Below are positions 13,334 through 26,233 of a stretch of 64,000 bases of DNA, one piece after another. The DNA is from Viola odorata (taxonomy: Eukaryota; Streptophyta; Magnoliopsida; Malpighiales; Violaceae). Each line of letters begins with the position of its first letter. Within the stretch, counting starts at the first letter, position 1. The stretch covers positions 18,551,569-18,615,568 of the forward strand of contig OY829545.1 in assembly GCA_963691705.1 (NCBI GenBank). Direction: 5' to 3'. The notes below the pieces were generated by a model. The model was not told the DNA's origin and ran no database searches. It was given only the letters and a program-made list of their open reading frames with translations. The translations under genes were made by a program, and so were the position numbers.

Positions 13334-14519
13334 GAAAAAGGGCAGAATTCACCCCTACATTTATACTTCAAGTTGAAATAGACCATTACATTTGTAAGTG
13401 AGCCAAATAAACTACTACATTTGTTTATTCTGTCAAAATTAACCATTATTACCTAAAATACCCTTGGTTCTATTTGGTTGGTAAAAAATTAGAAAAAACC
13501 TTTCTGATATGGAGGTATGATATGGATTTTTTTTAAATGACGTGGATTATTTATTGGGCCAAAATTATTTTTTTAATTATAATACTGTAATTAAAGTAAA
13601 CAGATTGCTCCTCACCCTCTCCAATTTCATCGCCCTCATCTCACCCTCTTCGTATTCCCTCTCAATCCGTCTTCTCTTCCGCCTTCCAACCCCATTTTTT
13701 TATTTAATTTCAGATTTTGTATAAATAAGATGAATACAATTCAATTATTTTTCAGAAATATCTTGGCTATTTCTATTCTATAATTTTGTTGCAAATTCTC
13801 CCTTTTCTTTCTCATCTTTGACTATTTTTTCTAGCAATTTGTCCATTTTATTCAGTTCATTAGGATTTTTTTGGGTTTTAAAATTGTAGAATTCTTTTTA
13901 ATGTTTCCATCTTTTGATAATTATTTTTAAAATTATTAGAAAGAAACAACAAGCAAGCAGGTATTTGTGTGTATCGGTGTTGTGCTTAAAAACAATACGC
14001 ACATGAGGTGTTTGTTAAATTGCTTAAGAGAAAAAATTGTTGTTCTTGATATTGAATTATGTGACACTTACTATGGCTTGTGTTATGTGGTTTATTGGCC
14101 TGGATTTCATGTTATTGGGACTCCAATACAGTATGTTATGCTGCGTGGAAGGCGGAAGAGAAGGCGGATTGAGAGGGAATGCGAAGAGGGTGAGATGAGG
14201 ACGATGAAATTGGAGAGGGTGAGGAGCAATCTGTTTACTTTAACTCTTAAAAGATAATTACTTACGGTATTATACTACAAGAATTAAAAAATTAATTTTG
14301 GCCCAATAAATAATCCACATCATTTTTTTATAAAAAAATCCATGTCATCAAGGTTTTTTTCAAATTTTTACCAACAACATAGAACCAAGGGTATTTTAGG
14401 TAATGATGGTTAATTTTGACCGAATAAACAAATGTAGTGGTTTATTTGACTCACTTACAAATGTAGTGGCCTATCCTGACTTGAAGTACAAATATAGGGG
14501 TGAATTCTCCCCTTTTTCC
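13334..14519. mobile_element. MULE-like non-autonomous element with very long TIRs
   Basis: About 1.19 kb. The left arm (13334 to about 13688) is the inverted copy of the right arm (about 14147 to 14519), so each TIR is roughly 355-370 bp. Perfect 10-bp direct repeats TTTTATTAAA flank it at 13324-13333 and 14520-14529, which fits the 9-11 bp target duplication of Mutator-like elements. The central 460 bp has no convincing transposase. The reading frame near 13967-14257 partly overlaps the right TIR and is not a gene. Confidence 0.85.
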
Positions 14520-14529
14520 TTTTATTAAA

Positions 14530-15725
14530 TACTTCACATAAAATGATAAGAGTACAACTCAATATCACCACGCTTTTCACATATATGTATATGTTATTAT
14601 GATTGAAGGAAATATTTAGATTATTTAAATTCAATTTATCTTTAGATCTGCCAGACAGTATACACAGTCATATCTCGGTATGTTTCAATGGTCACTCGTT
14701 GATGAAAAGGCTGTTGTGATTATAGGGTTTTCTTTAATTTACTCGTTTAGTTTAAGATAATTCAACTTGTATATGTAATCATGATCCAAATATGTAATCG
14801 TGATCCTTTGGAGCTCATCCTAACTAAGAAACCAAATGTTATACATACAAATTAAACAAATGACTTGCATACGTACTCGTCATTTTAAACAAATATTTTA
14901 TTTATTCCATCATTAGTTTGAGTTTTAAAAATAAATAAAAATTATACCGGAAGAATCATCTCCCTCTTTTAAAAACCTGGTAAAAATCAAACTGAATTAT
15001 CGGGTAAGAAAAGAAAAGAAATAGTAGTAGTAAATAAATTAAAAGGTGTGCGCACCAAGTATGCATAGACTATAGTGTTGTAACCGTTCTCCCCACACAC
15101 GTATATATTTGCGTCCCAGACAATTACATGCATGTAACATACGTGGCATGCATATACGAGGGTCGACGGATAATAAACTAACAAAATTTTGCCTTCTAAA
15201 TGATCGGGATCGTGTGTTAATTGGAATTATCTACTACGTACTTATGTGTGTGTGATTTCATGTTCTTAATAATCGGGATCGATCGTATGTTAATATAACG
15301 TTAATCTAAACAAGTTTACATGGAACGAAAACTCTTGTTCTTGCATATAGAAGCCAGAAGGCAGCTGGTAATGTCTCACAATTCTTGAGCATGAAACACA
15401 AAGATATGTTCTTCCATTCTATAGATTTCTAGATCTACATTGAAAGCCTTAATTAATTGATACGTACCTCATCCAGAGTACTTCTCTTTCTCTCTCTCTC
15501 TCTGACAGGCACAGGTGATAAGTTTCTGAAAAACGAAGAAGAATTCTTGACAACAAAGATGCTTTCTTTTACAAAGATTTTGTTTTCTTCTCTATTCATC
15601 TCGCCCCATTTGTCACGAATTTATATAAAATTCGTAAAAAGGTAAGAGTCTTCAGACGCACTCATACCGTACGTACCAACCACACATCAATTGGGCTAAT
15701 GGTAACATCTTGGATTTTCATTTCT
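14530..15725. other. Intergenic AT-rich region
   Basis: About 1.2 kb with low-complexity AT-rich DNA and a CT-rich microsatellite near 15485-15505. No gene, tRNA or clear repeat is supported. Confidence 0.5.
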
Positions 15726-15741
15726 AATTACATGATGAGCT

Positions 15742-15942
15742 TTCCCTACTCCCTTGCCACTATGTCTGCTTCGTCTGATTGGCTTACCTCTTGGGGCTAA
15801 TCGGCTTTGTGGCCAGCGTTTTGTTTCCGCCTTGTGACTTAGGTCCTTTGTTTACTCTGTTTCTTGTACATTCTTCCCTTTCTTCAGCCATTTTCTAATG
15901 GCTTATATTAATATATTTTTTTTTCCGCTTATTAAAAAAAAA
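15742..15942 (+). mobile_element. 5'-truncated LINE 3' end
   Basis: A 201-bp insert ending in an oligo-A run. It is flanked by a perfect 16-bp direct repeat (AATTACATGATGAGCT) at 15726-15741 and 15943-15958. The sequence just before the A-run (a T-rich tail with TTGTACATTC and GGCTTATATTAATA) looks like the 3' UTR of plant L1 LINEs. A long target duplication plus a poly-A tail is diagnostic of target-primed retrotransposition. No coding sequence remains. Confidence 0.8.
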
Positions 15943-16599
15943 AATTACATGATGAGCTATCACCATAAATTCAATAATTTAAACTATTTTTAACAATAAT
16001 ATAGTATTAAATTTGCAGTAAGAAAAAACAACAAACCCTCATTAATTAACGGTAAAAAAACCATTAACAGTTTTGGGAAAGGGTTTAATTACTAAACCAT
16101 TTAGGGTTAAGATATTTATTATTGTTTTCGTACCCTCCCACCAACACAAAATGGCCTAGGGTTACATTGCCACCCTATCCCTAAAAAAATTGCCCCTCTT
16201 AGGGTTTTCTTATCCCAATTTCGACCCCAACTCTCCACTGCCTCGAGTGTCCTACACGCACCAATCTGGAGACATTTATGTGCAAAAGGCATCTTTGATC
16301 CCCTTCCTCCGCTCCACATGAGTCATGACAATGACTATTTTAGTTCCTCGCGTGTAACCGACGCGACAACAAAACACACATCTAGGGTTTTCCGCAACCA
16401 TAATGGACAGTGATAAGAACCGCACCACTCCTCCGCGTGTCACCAGCTCATTGGCTGTCATGCATACATAACACATACCCATGACATGACATGGCATGGA
16501 CATAGACATGAGGATGGGCACTTGTGTTGATGGATATTATTATTGTTGCTGCTGCTGCTGTTTTTTTATTTTATTACAACAACAAAAGCTGCTTTCAAG

Positions 16600-17876
16600 G
16601 ACAAAAGATAAAAACACCACACTCACTCTCTCTCTCTCTTACTATTTCTTTCTTTTTCTTTTCTCTCTCTCCTCTCTTCCTAAAGAATCGAAAACCTCTC
16701 TCTCTTTTCATCTCTTCCATCTCTCTTTCTCCATCTAGGGTTTATACAAACTTCGCACTCTAATCATACCCAGCTGGGTCTCAATCTATGCTCATGAGAT
16801 GTATTTACATGTTTGCCATCAAAGTCTCTTTCTGGTGATACCATTTTTGTGGGTGTCCGTGGAGGATGAAGGCTGAGTTGATGTAAAGTTTTGAATCTTT
16901 GATGGTCAAGTGAGCTAAAGGTATGAACTTTGACTTCAATTAGTCTGTTTTTTAATTTAGGCGTGTTTGGTTTTTGGTGTTTTTTTTTGTCCTTGTGTGG
17001 ATGAGGTTTAGCTGGTTTGGTAGTGTCATTTCTGTCATTTCACTGTGTATGGTACGTGCAGTTTGGTCATTTTTTGGTTTCTCTTGGCTCCAGATTTGTT
17101 AAGGTTGTGAATTTGTTTTAACTTTTGATAATTCATGTGGTTATTTCGTTTGTATTATTTATTTTTCGAGGTGGTGGAAAGTGTGTTGACTGTTCACTAG
17201 TGTTGAATTTTATCGGAACTGTAGATTGATTTGTGCACATGAGCATATGACAATTTACTTGGAGGTTTAAGAGGTTTTTCTTTGAGGTGGGTTTGTTTGA
17301 TATTATGGTGGGATCAAGATCTTCTCTTTTTGGTGTGGATAATGGTTTCAATTTTTGGAACCCTAGTTTTTGGTGTGGATTAAGAGGTTATTTGTTTCAA
17401 CCAGTTTGCAATTAAAATGGATCTGGTTCAATTATGTGCTTGATTATATCTTCTGTGAAGCTTGATTATGCATGAGAAATTCAGGTTTATCTTTGTCATC
17501 ATGGAAACCCTAGATTTCAAGGTTTAGCTTTTGAATATTAAGTGTTTTATTTAGTCAAATGCTGTTATTTTATGTGATAAATCATTCAAAATGATGGATT
17601 TTCGGCTTCTTCCTTGCTCATTTTCGGTGAACTTTGGAGGGAGTATTATGAATACACCCGAAAGTGGCTGTTTGGGATTGGGAACTTCTTTTCTACAGTC
17701 TTTTTATATTTAGGAGTATTAGTAGTTAACTTTGGTTCGTCTGTTTGTATTGTTTCAAACTGAAGTATGTGGTGAGTTTAGCATATGATAATAATGTAAC
17801 TTATGAATAGTGATCTGGTGGTCTGAATATGTGGGATGTTTTGTTGTTATAAAGGGCCGGATTCGATTGCTTGTGA
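16600..17876 (+). promoter_or_regulatory. EMF1: EMF1 leader region: CT-rich 5' UTR, leader intron and uORFs
   Basis: The stretch before the EMF1 start has a (CT)n tract near 16620-16680. A leader exon ends at the donor 16920|16921, and an intron runs to about 17854. Three short uORFs lie in the presumed leader exon: ATG 16788 to TGA 16838 (16 codons), ATG 16866 (six codons) and ATG 16902 (three codons). The transcription start is not known. Such uORFs usually lower translation of the main frame, but that is inference. Confidence 0.6.
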
Positions 17877-20800
17877 ATGGAGAGAAGTTTGGCAGTGGAG
17901 AGGAGTCATCATGGCGTTGATTCTGTTCTTGCAGCCAAGCCCATTGAATCAGATATTAAGATTGACTCGATATCTATAGATCTCATCGATGCTGATGGAA
18001 AGACTGAGGAAAAGTGCGAGCATTTTTCGATACGGTAGGTGCTGCCTGCTTTGAAGTACTTGGTAACTTGTGGAATTCACCAATATGTAGGTACATTAGG
18101 GGAAGAGTTAACACATTTGTTAAGTACGTATATTAGGATTTAGTAACCAATTATAGTGGTGCTTGCATGATTATTTAGTTGCGTCATTTCTAATTTGTTC
18201 ATAACTTGTTTTTACTCAGTTCTCATAGTTTACTTCCTTACAGTTTTATTGAGTGAGTTTCTGCTCTATTGTTATATACAAAAGAAATCTCATGCTTTAG
18301 TTCAATATATATGTGCCTGTTTTATTTCTTAGAATTAAAGATACTGCCATTGAGGTCTAAACAGTAGAATCCATGTTAGACCTTGTAATGAATGATGAAA
18401 ATTCAACTACTAATGTTGCTCGATCAGAGTGTTCTTCATTTCTGTACTCATTAACTTTGCCTTTTCTGCAGTGGATATGTATCTGAAATTCGCAAAAAGG
18501 ACTGGAAGAGGTGTTGTCCATTTGCATCAGATGGTGATACTGAGAAAAAAACATGTATACTTCCACCTTTACTTGCTCCTAAATTCAGATTTTGGCGCTG
18601 CGACAACTGTCTACTGGAGAATGGTGCCAAAGCAACTGCTAGTGGTAATGGAGCTGTCCGTAAATCTTGTGCTACTGAATACACATCCAATGGCATTTGC
18701 CTCCGTTCCCCAAATCATGGTGGTGCTGTAATGCTGCAATCTAATTTCCAGCAAGCTCCGAAGGAAGACATTCATGATGAAAGGAAATTTGATACTAAGT
18801 CTTCTTGTCATTTGAATAATCCCGCTGTATGTCCTCCTTTATCATGCACTGATAAGAGAAAAAAGAAATCTGAGGATGCAAATCTTCCCATAAAAGGTAT
18901 GCATATTTCAGTGCAACCTAAGGTACTGTATAATATTTTAGCTTATTAAACTGTTTATCATTTATCATCCAGTGCATAGTATGGGTTCAGAAGACAACTT
19001 GAAAAAGGAGAATCCTAGATTGAATCATGTCATCCCACAAGCTACTTCAAGCCAGTTGCAGATGACAAATCAAGCAGATGAGACAGGTCAATTTTCTAAG
19101 CATGGCGCACAATAAAGAGTGCTTGCTCTTGTGCTTCTGTGTTCTCTTTGTTATTGATTATGCTTCCATTCTCTGCAACAGCAGCTTTCAAGTCAAAAGC
19201 TAGTGGACCTGTTGACCCATGTGAACCAGGATATGTACATCATGAAGTTGCCAATGCTGATTGTGCTGGAGACGTCAACTGCATGGTCAAGAGTGCTACT
19301 AAAAGTAGTCAAACTGGAAAGAAAATTTCAGTGGATGGTCAAAAGATTCAAAACACAAAGACTGTAGGTTGTGGCGCATTTGGGGAAGCTGGTAATGTTG
19401 ATGGTATGCTTAATGCAGACAATGGTCATGCAACTGGGCATCCCTCTGTTGAATTAGATGAACCTGATCAGTCTTCATCCAAAAGTGATGATAGCATGGC
19501 TGGAAGCAAAGAAGAGGCCAGTCATGAAAATGCAAGTCCTGTGCCTCGCAGAAAAGCTAGAAAGGTACGTCTTCTAACTGAGCTGTTGGACGGAAAAGGA
19601 GGTGGAGATGCTGACAACATTAGGACTGAGGATTCCTGGTCTAATGCTATTGTTCCCCATGCATCAGCAGAAGTTGATGAGATTACTCTTTCTCAAGGTG
19701 AGGTGTCTATCCAAAGAAAAGTAAGAAGGGGTCTGCTACAAAATAAAAAAAGGAAATTGCTTCAGGACGAAAACTGGAGACCACCGGAGATGAGCTCTCC
19801 CAGTAAGGTGTGCAAAGAAGTCAGGGCCTTAAAGAGAGATGCCGTGACCACTGATCCAATTGCTGGTTCTAAAACAGAAGATGCATGTGCAAGAATGGAT
19901 TTACAAGCTGGTTTGAAGGGTCATTGGATCAAACATAAGAGTGAGAGGAATCCTAGTACAGGGAAGAAGAAAAATAAAAGGGTCTTGATTTTTGATGAAA
20001 GTTTTTCCTCATCATCACAAGAAAATGTGCCAAATGAAATTAAGAACGGAATTGGAGACTGGTCTAAGGGCAATGCTGCTGGTGATGTTTCGGTCAACCC
20101 AGTGCAGGATGCAGCTACGTGCACAGAGATAGAACTTTTTCCTTTGTCTGATCAAAGGATTGAGAAGGGAGATTCCAAGGGAAAGATGCTTCAATTTGAT
20201 GATCGTGATTCTCAAATTGCCTGGAATCGTGCCATCATGAGGGAATGTCCAATGTTGGGGAAGAATGCACAAATGATGCAAAATGGATCTCTAACTGCTC
20301 CATTTCATGCAGCACAAGATGCAACCCATGAGAGCAGGCTAAATCTGTCACTTAACTGCTATAATACCACACAAGGATACAATGATGCTTATGTTCCTCC
20401 TCTTGACAAGAGAACTTCTTTGTTGAATTGGCAAGAGGGTCTCCCCAGTGAGCAGGTTATGAGGAACACCTCAGACTCCAGGTGTGCTGGGAATATCAAC
20501 TTTACCTCTAAAATGGGCCAAGATTCATTTTTAAGAAAATGTTTACATGGTGAGATGAGTAATAAAAGAACTACTTATAAACGGTTACAAGATGCACCCC
20601 ACGAAAATGTGCTAAATCTTTCACTTAACAGCTACTCAGCTGCACAAAGATATGAAGGTAATCAAGTTGGAAACAGGAAAAAATCTTTATTGAATTATCA
20701 AGAGGCTGCCCTTGAAGAAGAACTGGTCACAAGGAGAGCTGCAGAAGCCAAGTATAATGGAAATTTCAGTTTTGCTTCTAAATCTGCAATGGATGAACTT

Positions 20801-23295
20801 TTTGCTAAAGGCTTGAACAATGAGCGGAATGGTAAGAGGTCCGCAAATAAAATGCACTTACTTAATGAGAAGCAGGACCACCACTCTCAGGTTGAAAGCA
20901 GGAGTTATCCTCTTCTGCAGCCAAAGGTATGGCTTTTGTTTGTTTCTTCTCTGATTTTTGTCTGGGGGGGTATGCATTTGTTAGCTGATTTCATCAGTTT
21001 CGCTTCTGTTGCTATTTACTCCTACTTAATTCTGTTGCATGGCCATTAGTCAAATCAGTCTATGCATGATTTTCATTCTTTATTTGCCTGATAACTAAGC
21101 TCAACCATCGTGCTTTGTTTTAGAATCTTGATGTCTGGTTTCTGGTGCCCATCTGAATCTAATATTTTGCTGTCCTTTTAGTGCATCACTAGCCTTTACT
21201 AAAGGTGCAGCACGAAGTGCGAATTCATCATTAAGATGTACAACTGCAGGCTGTTGTGCATTGCTTAGTATTCCAAAATTACCATCCCAAAAAGTGATTT
21301 CAGTGGGACAACAACGAGGCCAGTGGCCCCTTTTGTTTTCCCCCTCCTTTTGAGAATGTGAAATTTCATGTGTTTCAAGTTAAATTCAGGTTTCCAAAAT
21401 GATGATACTTCTCTCTCGTCATTACTGTTGCTTAAGTGTTACAACATAGCAGTCTCATGGAAGCACGGTCATTGGCTGATGTATCGAATGAAATTATGCT
21501 GTTCCATTGTTAATTGGCTGATGTATAGTTTGTATCATTTGGGGCTAATAGTTTTTCATTATTCCAGCATATATGTAGTGCAAGCACCAGCAAAACAATC
21601 ATTGAGCCCTTAACAATTACAAGGAAAAGTGTGGACCAAAGAGTTGGTAAGGTGGGTGAGCAGGGAGCTTTAGATGACATTCCTATGGAAATTGTTGAGC
21701 TCATGGCAAAGAATCAATATGAGAGATGTCTTCCTGATGCTGAGAATGATAAGCGTTGTTCAGAAATAAATTATAAAAAAAGTGGTCAGACAATGGATTT
21801 CCGTAAATTGTATGGGCATGGAGAGCTGAACTTATTTCAGCAGGAAACTGTGCATAAGCAAAACTCTCAGTCTATAAATGGAATGATGCAGTGGGGTGGA
21901 AATGCGGGGATCCGCAAACAGAAATCAGTTGATTACTTCGCTCGAGCTGACCGAAACCAGTTGAACTTGGGGCACATGGATAGAACTACTACTCCTGCTG
22001 GATTTGGGGCATTTCTTCAGCCTCAAGAGAAGCCACCTATTGGAGTCCGTTATTCTCTTTCCAGCTCTAGCGGGCAAAATGAATCCCAAAATTGCAAATG
22101 GTTTGGAGATTTGGTGGGGAAAGGATCCTCTCATAATAGTTTGCATGCCTCAGGACCGTGTAATACATGCCAGAATATTCCACAGCAGGGTAGAGAAGCA
22201 AATCATCTTTGGCCAACCATGATGCAAAATCAGATACCCTTTGTGTATAGCATTCCTCAAAAACATGTCGGTCTGTCTCCTAATATAGATGGGATTTCAC
22301 ATTCCATTGGAGTTGTGCACAAGGAACATAATAGTGGGAGTCTAAACACAAAGTTTCAGAATCAGAATCCTGCCAACCTAGGAAAGCAAAACAATAACTT
22401 TGGTTCTCAAACTCTCAACAGGACTCATTCAGAGTACCCACTTGCTGGCAAACATATCGGGATTGAACTTAATCAGAAGCCAGTGGGCTCGATAGACCTA
22501 TATTCTAATGAAACCATACCAGCAATGCATTTGCTCAGTCTCATGGATGCAGGACTACAGTCCAGCACCCCAATCGGCATGGATGTAGCCCCTAAGTTCC
22601 TCGATAGACCTTCCATTGTTAGTGATCATGATCCTAAGGAGTTTCCAAGGCCAGATTCAGGTCCTCACAAGGGGACCAATGCTGTGAAGCACCCGTTGTA
22701 TGATTACCTTGGTAAAAATCAACTTGTGGAGAATTCCCATGAGCGTACCCCTGTCACTCCGACAACAGCCGGTGCATGTGGTTCCTCATCTCAGCTTGTT
22801 AAGAGTTTCAAGAAGCCAACTGGTTTTGCAAGTCAAGTTTCTGAGGATAAGAAGAGGAAAGTAGCTGATTCACATACACAGAACAGTGGCTATAGATCTC
22901 AACAAAATGCATCTCAAAGTGGTGGTTTTCGTACCAATTGTGGTTTGCATAGCATGCAGACGATACTTTTGGGTGCTCCAGATTCTGTGGCTTTTCCCTT
23001 GCCATCAAATGCACCCAAAACTTCCAAAAATCGGAAAATGGAGTCTCGAAGAGCTACCATGGCTGCTCATCTGAAAAAACTCAGTCTTGAGACTGAAATC
23101 TGCACTCTTAACAGAAATCCTTCTGATTTTAGCTCACCAGAAGCAGGAAATGTATACATGATTGCAGGTGAAGACCTGAAATTTAGAAAGCCATTCCCTT
23201 GTACAAATGGAACTGGCTCAATCAAATTGGATAGGCACAAGCGACAGAGGAAGCTTCAGAATGTGGAAGAACATGGCCGGCATGTAACTTCATGA
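17877..23295 (+). CDS. EMF1: EMBRYONIC FLOWER 1-like Polycomb protein
   Basis: Five coding exons in phase: 17877-18034, 18472-18896, 18973-19086, 19185-20926 and 21568-23295 (TGA), giving about 1,388 residues. Arabidopsis EMF1 is near 1,096. Family marks in order: the N-terminal KIDSISIDL and CEHFSIRGYVSEIRKKDW block, a WRCDNC cysteine pair, RRKARKVRLLTELL at about residue 353, DIPMEIVELMAKNQYERCLP at about 849, IPAMHLLSLMDAG, and the C-terminal LNRNPSDF and GNVYMIAGEDLK block at about 1328. EMF1 acts in the nucleus with PRC1/PRC2 to keep H3K27me3-marked floral and seed genes silent. The start was chosen as the first ATG in the conserved frame of the exon. Exon 4 may begin at 19182 or 19185 (tandem CAG acceptors). 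Reading through intron 4 would end at a stop near 21049. Confidence 0.95.
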
Positions 23296-24777
23296 TGGTC
23301 CCTAATTTCCTTTCTGGTAGGTTTTACCGTCTCCTGTTGGTTAAGGTTTTCCCTTTCTTTAGTGAGAGAGTTCTTATTTGCCATGTCCTCTTTCTCACAC
23401 AATGATTTCTTAAATCATGTAGGTTACATCTTAACCACTTGCCATCAGCAAAATGAGAATGCATCGGATGCTTTCCGAATGTACCAATGGCAAACAGCAA
23501 AGTGTTACTACTCTGCGACAAACTGATTGTTGATCATGGAAGCATGACTCATTTCCATGGGTCTTTTGGATACATTACAAAATCAAGTCATAGAAATGGC
23601 AAGAACTCAGGCTTGTATATAACCTACAAACGCCTTGACCCTTCTTCGTTAAGTAACTGTGTATTAATTTATCATGTTGTATTTTGGTGTGATTGTTACC
23701 CTCACATGGTTTTGTAAAAGGACCCTTAACTCTCTGTAAGGGCAATTGGCTTCTTTGTACTTGAGTGGTGGTTTATGCTCCATTGTTGAGCAGTAAGAGT
23801 GGGAACAAAGAAATTGACCTTAGATACTGCGGTCCATGGTGCGCGTCTGCATCTGGATATCGCCGGTGCCATCACCAAGACATGCCCAGTTGTTGGTGGC
23901 ACTTCAATTCTGTAATATCATAGGGGAAAGAAACAATGCCTTTTGCCAAACAGACCATTTATATGGCTGGTTAATAAATATATATATGTTACAGAATAGA
24001 ATGTTTGTTGTAAAATTAACATTATATATGGACTTTTATGTCCAGAAAAAAGGAATTACAATATGAAATTGTAGTTGAATGGTTATTGTTGAAGAGATGC
24101 TTAATCAAGATGGGTGGTTGGTCAGAGTGCATTTTTGTAGTTCAGTAATAGCCTTTTATAAACTACTACGGTAAGTTTGGTATTGGAGTCTCTCTTTAAA
24201 CCTGAAGGGAGGGGAGGGGTTTTTTGGGAAAATGGAAAATAGAAGGTTGGGGGTGAGGTTTTCTTGCAATGAATTGCAGACAAGGCACAAAGACCAGACC
24301 AATGAGGGAGGCAGCCTTGAAATGGTTAGACAAGAACTAAAACAAAGATTTCAAAATAGTGAAACAAAGTTCAAGTCCGGTTGAGCTGAGATGATTGAAA
24401 AAGATGTACATGTGTCAGTCTGTGTGTGCTGAGTCGTTTACGAGTAATCATCACTCATCAACTCCTCTCTTCTTTTTCGTATTAAATTCTGTATTTTCAT
24501 TTTACCCATTGATGCCCACATGTGATTTCAATTACTCCTATGTTCCAAGTAAGTGTCCAATAGTTATATTATATGTACTGTAATCACTTAAAAGTAAATA
24601 CTCCTACTCCATTTTAAGATTATCGATATAATTAATTATATTCGTGTCGGGTCAGCTTATTGAGAAATTTATATTGAAATTAATAAAACCCTAAAAAAAG
24701 AAAAGCAAAATTATGCATGTGAAGGTGGAGCCGAAATGCATTATCACTCATATTTTATACTCTATTCACATAAATAG
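23296..24777. other. EMF1 3' region and intergenic DNA
   Basis: About 1.5 kb. The first 700-800 bp are probably EMF1 3' UTR (AT-rich with AATAAATAT near 23975). After that there is only low-complexity AT-rich DNA and no supportable gene. Confidence 0.5.
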
Positions 24778-25031
24778 TACTCCCTTCATCCTTTAATAAC
24801 AAACGTTTTAGAATAGTAGAAAAACGTAAGACAGTGATTTTTGATCTTATTTTATTCCATATTGTTTCATTTTCACCTCTAATTTTCACTCAAATTACCA
24901 CATCATCATCAAATTGGGTTGATTAAAAAAAAATTGTCATTTGCACAGAATATATGCTTCAGAAAATGATAAGTACTCTAAATAGTAGAAAAACGTAAAA
25001 AAATGTCAGTTATTAAAGGATAGAGAGAATA
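24778..25031. mobile_element. Stowaway-like MITE
   Basis: 254 bp bounded by TA, with imperfect TIRs (left CTCCCTTCATCCTTTAATAA; right end inverted as ATTCTCTCTATCCTTTAATA). Both halves also contain ATAGTAGAAAAACGTA as a direct repeat. The ends have diverged from the consensus, so this looks like an older copy. Confidence 0.75.
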
Positions 25032-26233
25032 TTAGGCTACTACATTCTACCACTTATATAAATATACAATTATTGTAAATTTTTACCACTTATATAAATA
25101 AGACGTAAAGTAAGACATCAACCACTCAGAATGAAGTAAGTTTGTTAGTAGTTAATAAGTGGAGGGATATGGGTCCCACCCCAAGAGTTAAAACTTACAG
25201 CTCAAAATCCAGCCTAGGTTAGGTTAGGCTGCACGACACTATAGGTTCCGGATCTGGACCGGATTTGCTGGCTTTTCTTTGATGGTTGAACTTTTTAACC
25301 CCAAAAGAACCCAATAAAACAAACAAATAAAAAATAATTAAGAAGGAGAACCGTACATTATTGCTTGCTACAATTACCAGCTTTTTGTTCCTTTTCCCCC
25401 CTCTCTATCCGTAAAAGGGACGTGACGTAATCTATTTTAATTCATTGATTATGTGCATGCATGTGTGTCTGTCTATGTATGTTAGATATGATGTGATGGC
25501 CACCCATACATGATGATTGATCCATCATGAATGCCATTGCCCAGCATTAATTAAAAAATAAATAAAACCTATTTTATTTGAGTTCTTCTTTCAACTTCAA
25601 AGAAAAACAAGAGATATACTTATAATTCAAATATAAGTAAACTTTTGATTGAACTAGAATATCTTTCTGCCGTATGATCTAAATGTTTGTTAACGACGAA
25701 GTTAGAATTTAACAACAATATAGGCTTCTTCTTCTTTTGTGTTATGAAAGAAGTTCACCTATTAAATATCTCGATAAATATCTGTTAAAAGATAGAAGTT
25801 AAACTCGAACCTAAATATGAGTTATGGAAAAAATTCACGTATTAAATCAATTTTATAGTTAGCTAGTAATAAGCGCAACCCCTTATTAACTATTCTTCGT
25901 CTAAGTCGAGACAATTTGCTTAATTTAATGTTGGCTTTCATGTTAGAAACCTAATTCTAACATCAGTGCATTGGAGCAACTAGCAAGGCTCTCTAATTAA
26001 TAACTGTAATTCAAAATTATAATATATTTTTTGTTTTTGCTTTCATGTCTTTACTCAGTTGACCTTATTAATAGCCACTACTCAGTGATAATCCAATAAT
26101 AAGGTTAGAGGGGCTGAATAGGTAATAAAAAACCTGTACACAAGAGAGTAAAGAGAATAACAATACACAATATTTATAATGGTTTCAATTCATCAAAAGG
26201 CAGGTATAATTTGACTAATCAGTTAATCAATCA
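25032..26233. other. Intergenic AT-rich region
   Basis: 1.2 kb without supportable genes. The motif CCACTTATATAAATA occurs twice near 25045-25105. The rest is low complexity. Confidence 0.5.

Noticed and set aside
13967..14257. 96-codon open frame
   Set aside because: It overlaps the right arm of the long-TIR transposon and has no gene-like features.
19139..19181. Alternative EMF1 start at the ATG near the beginning of the exon-4 frame
   Set aside because: This is intron sequence upstream of the exon-4 acceptor; upstream exons with conserved EMF1 motifs join in phase.
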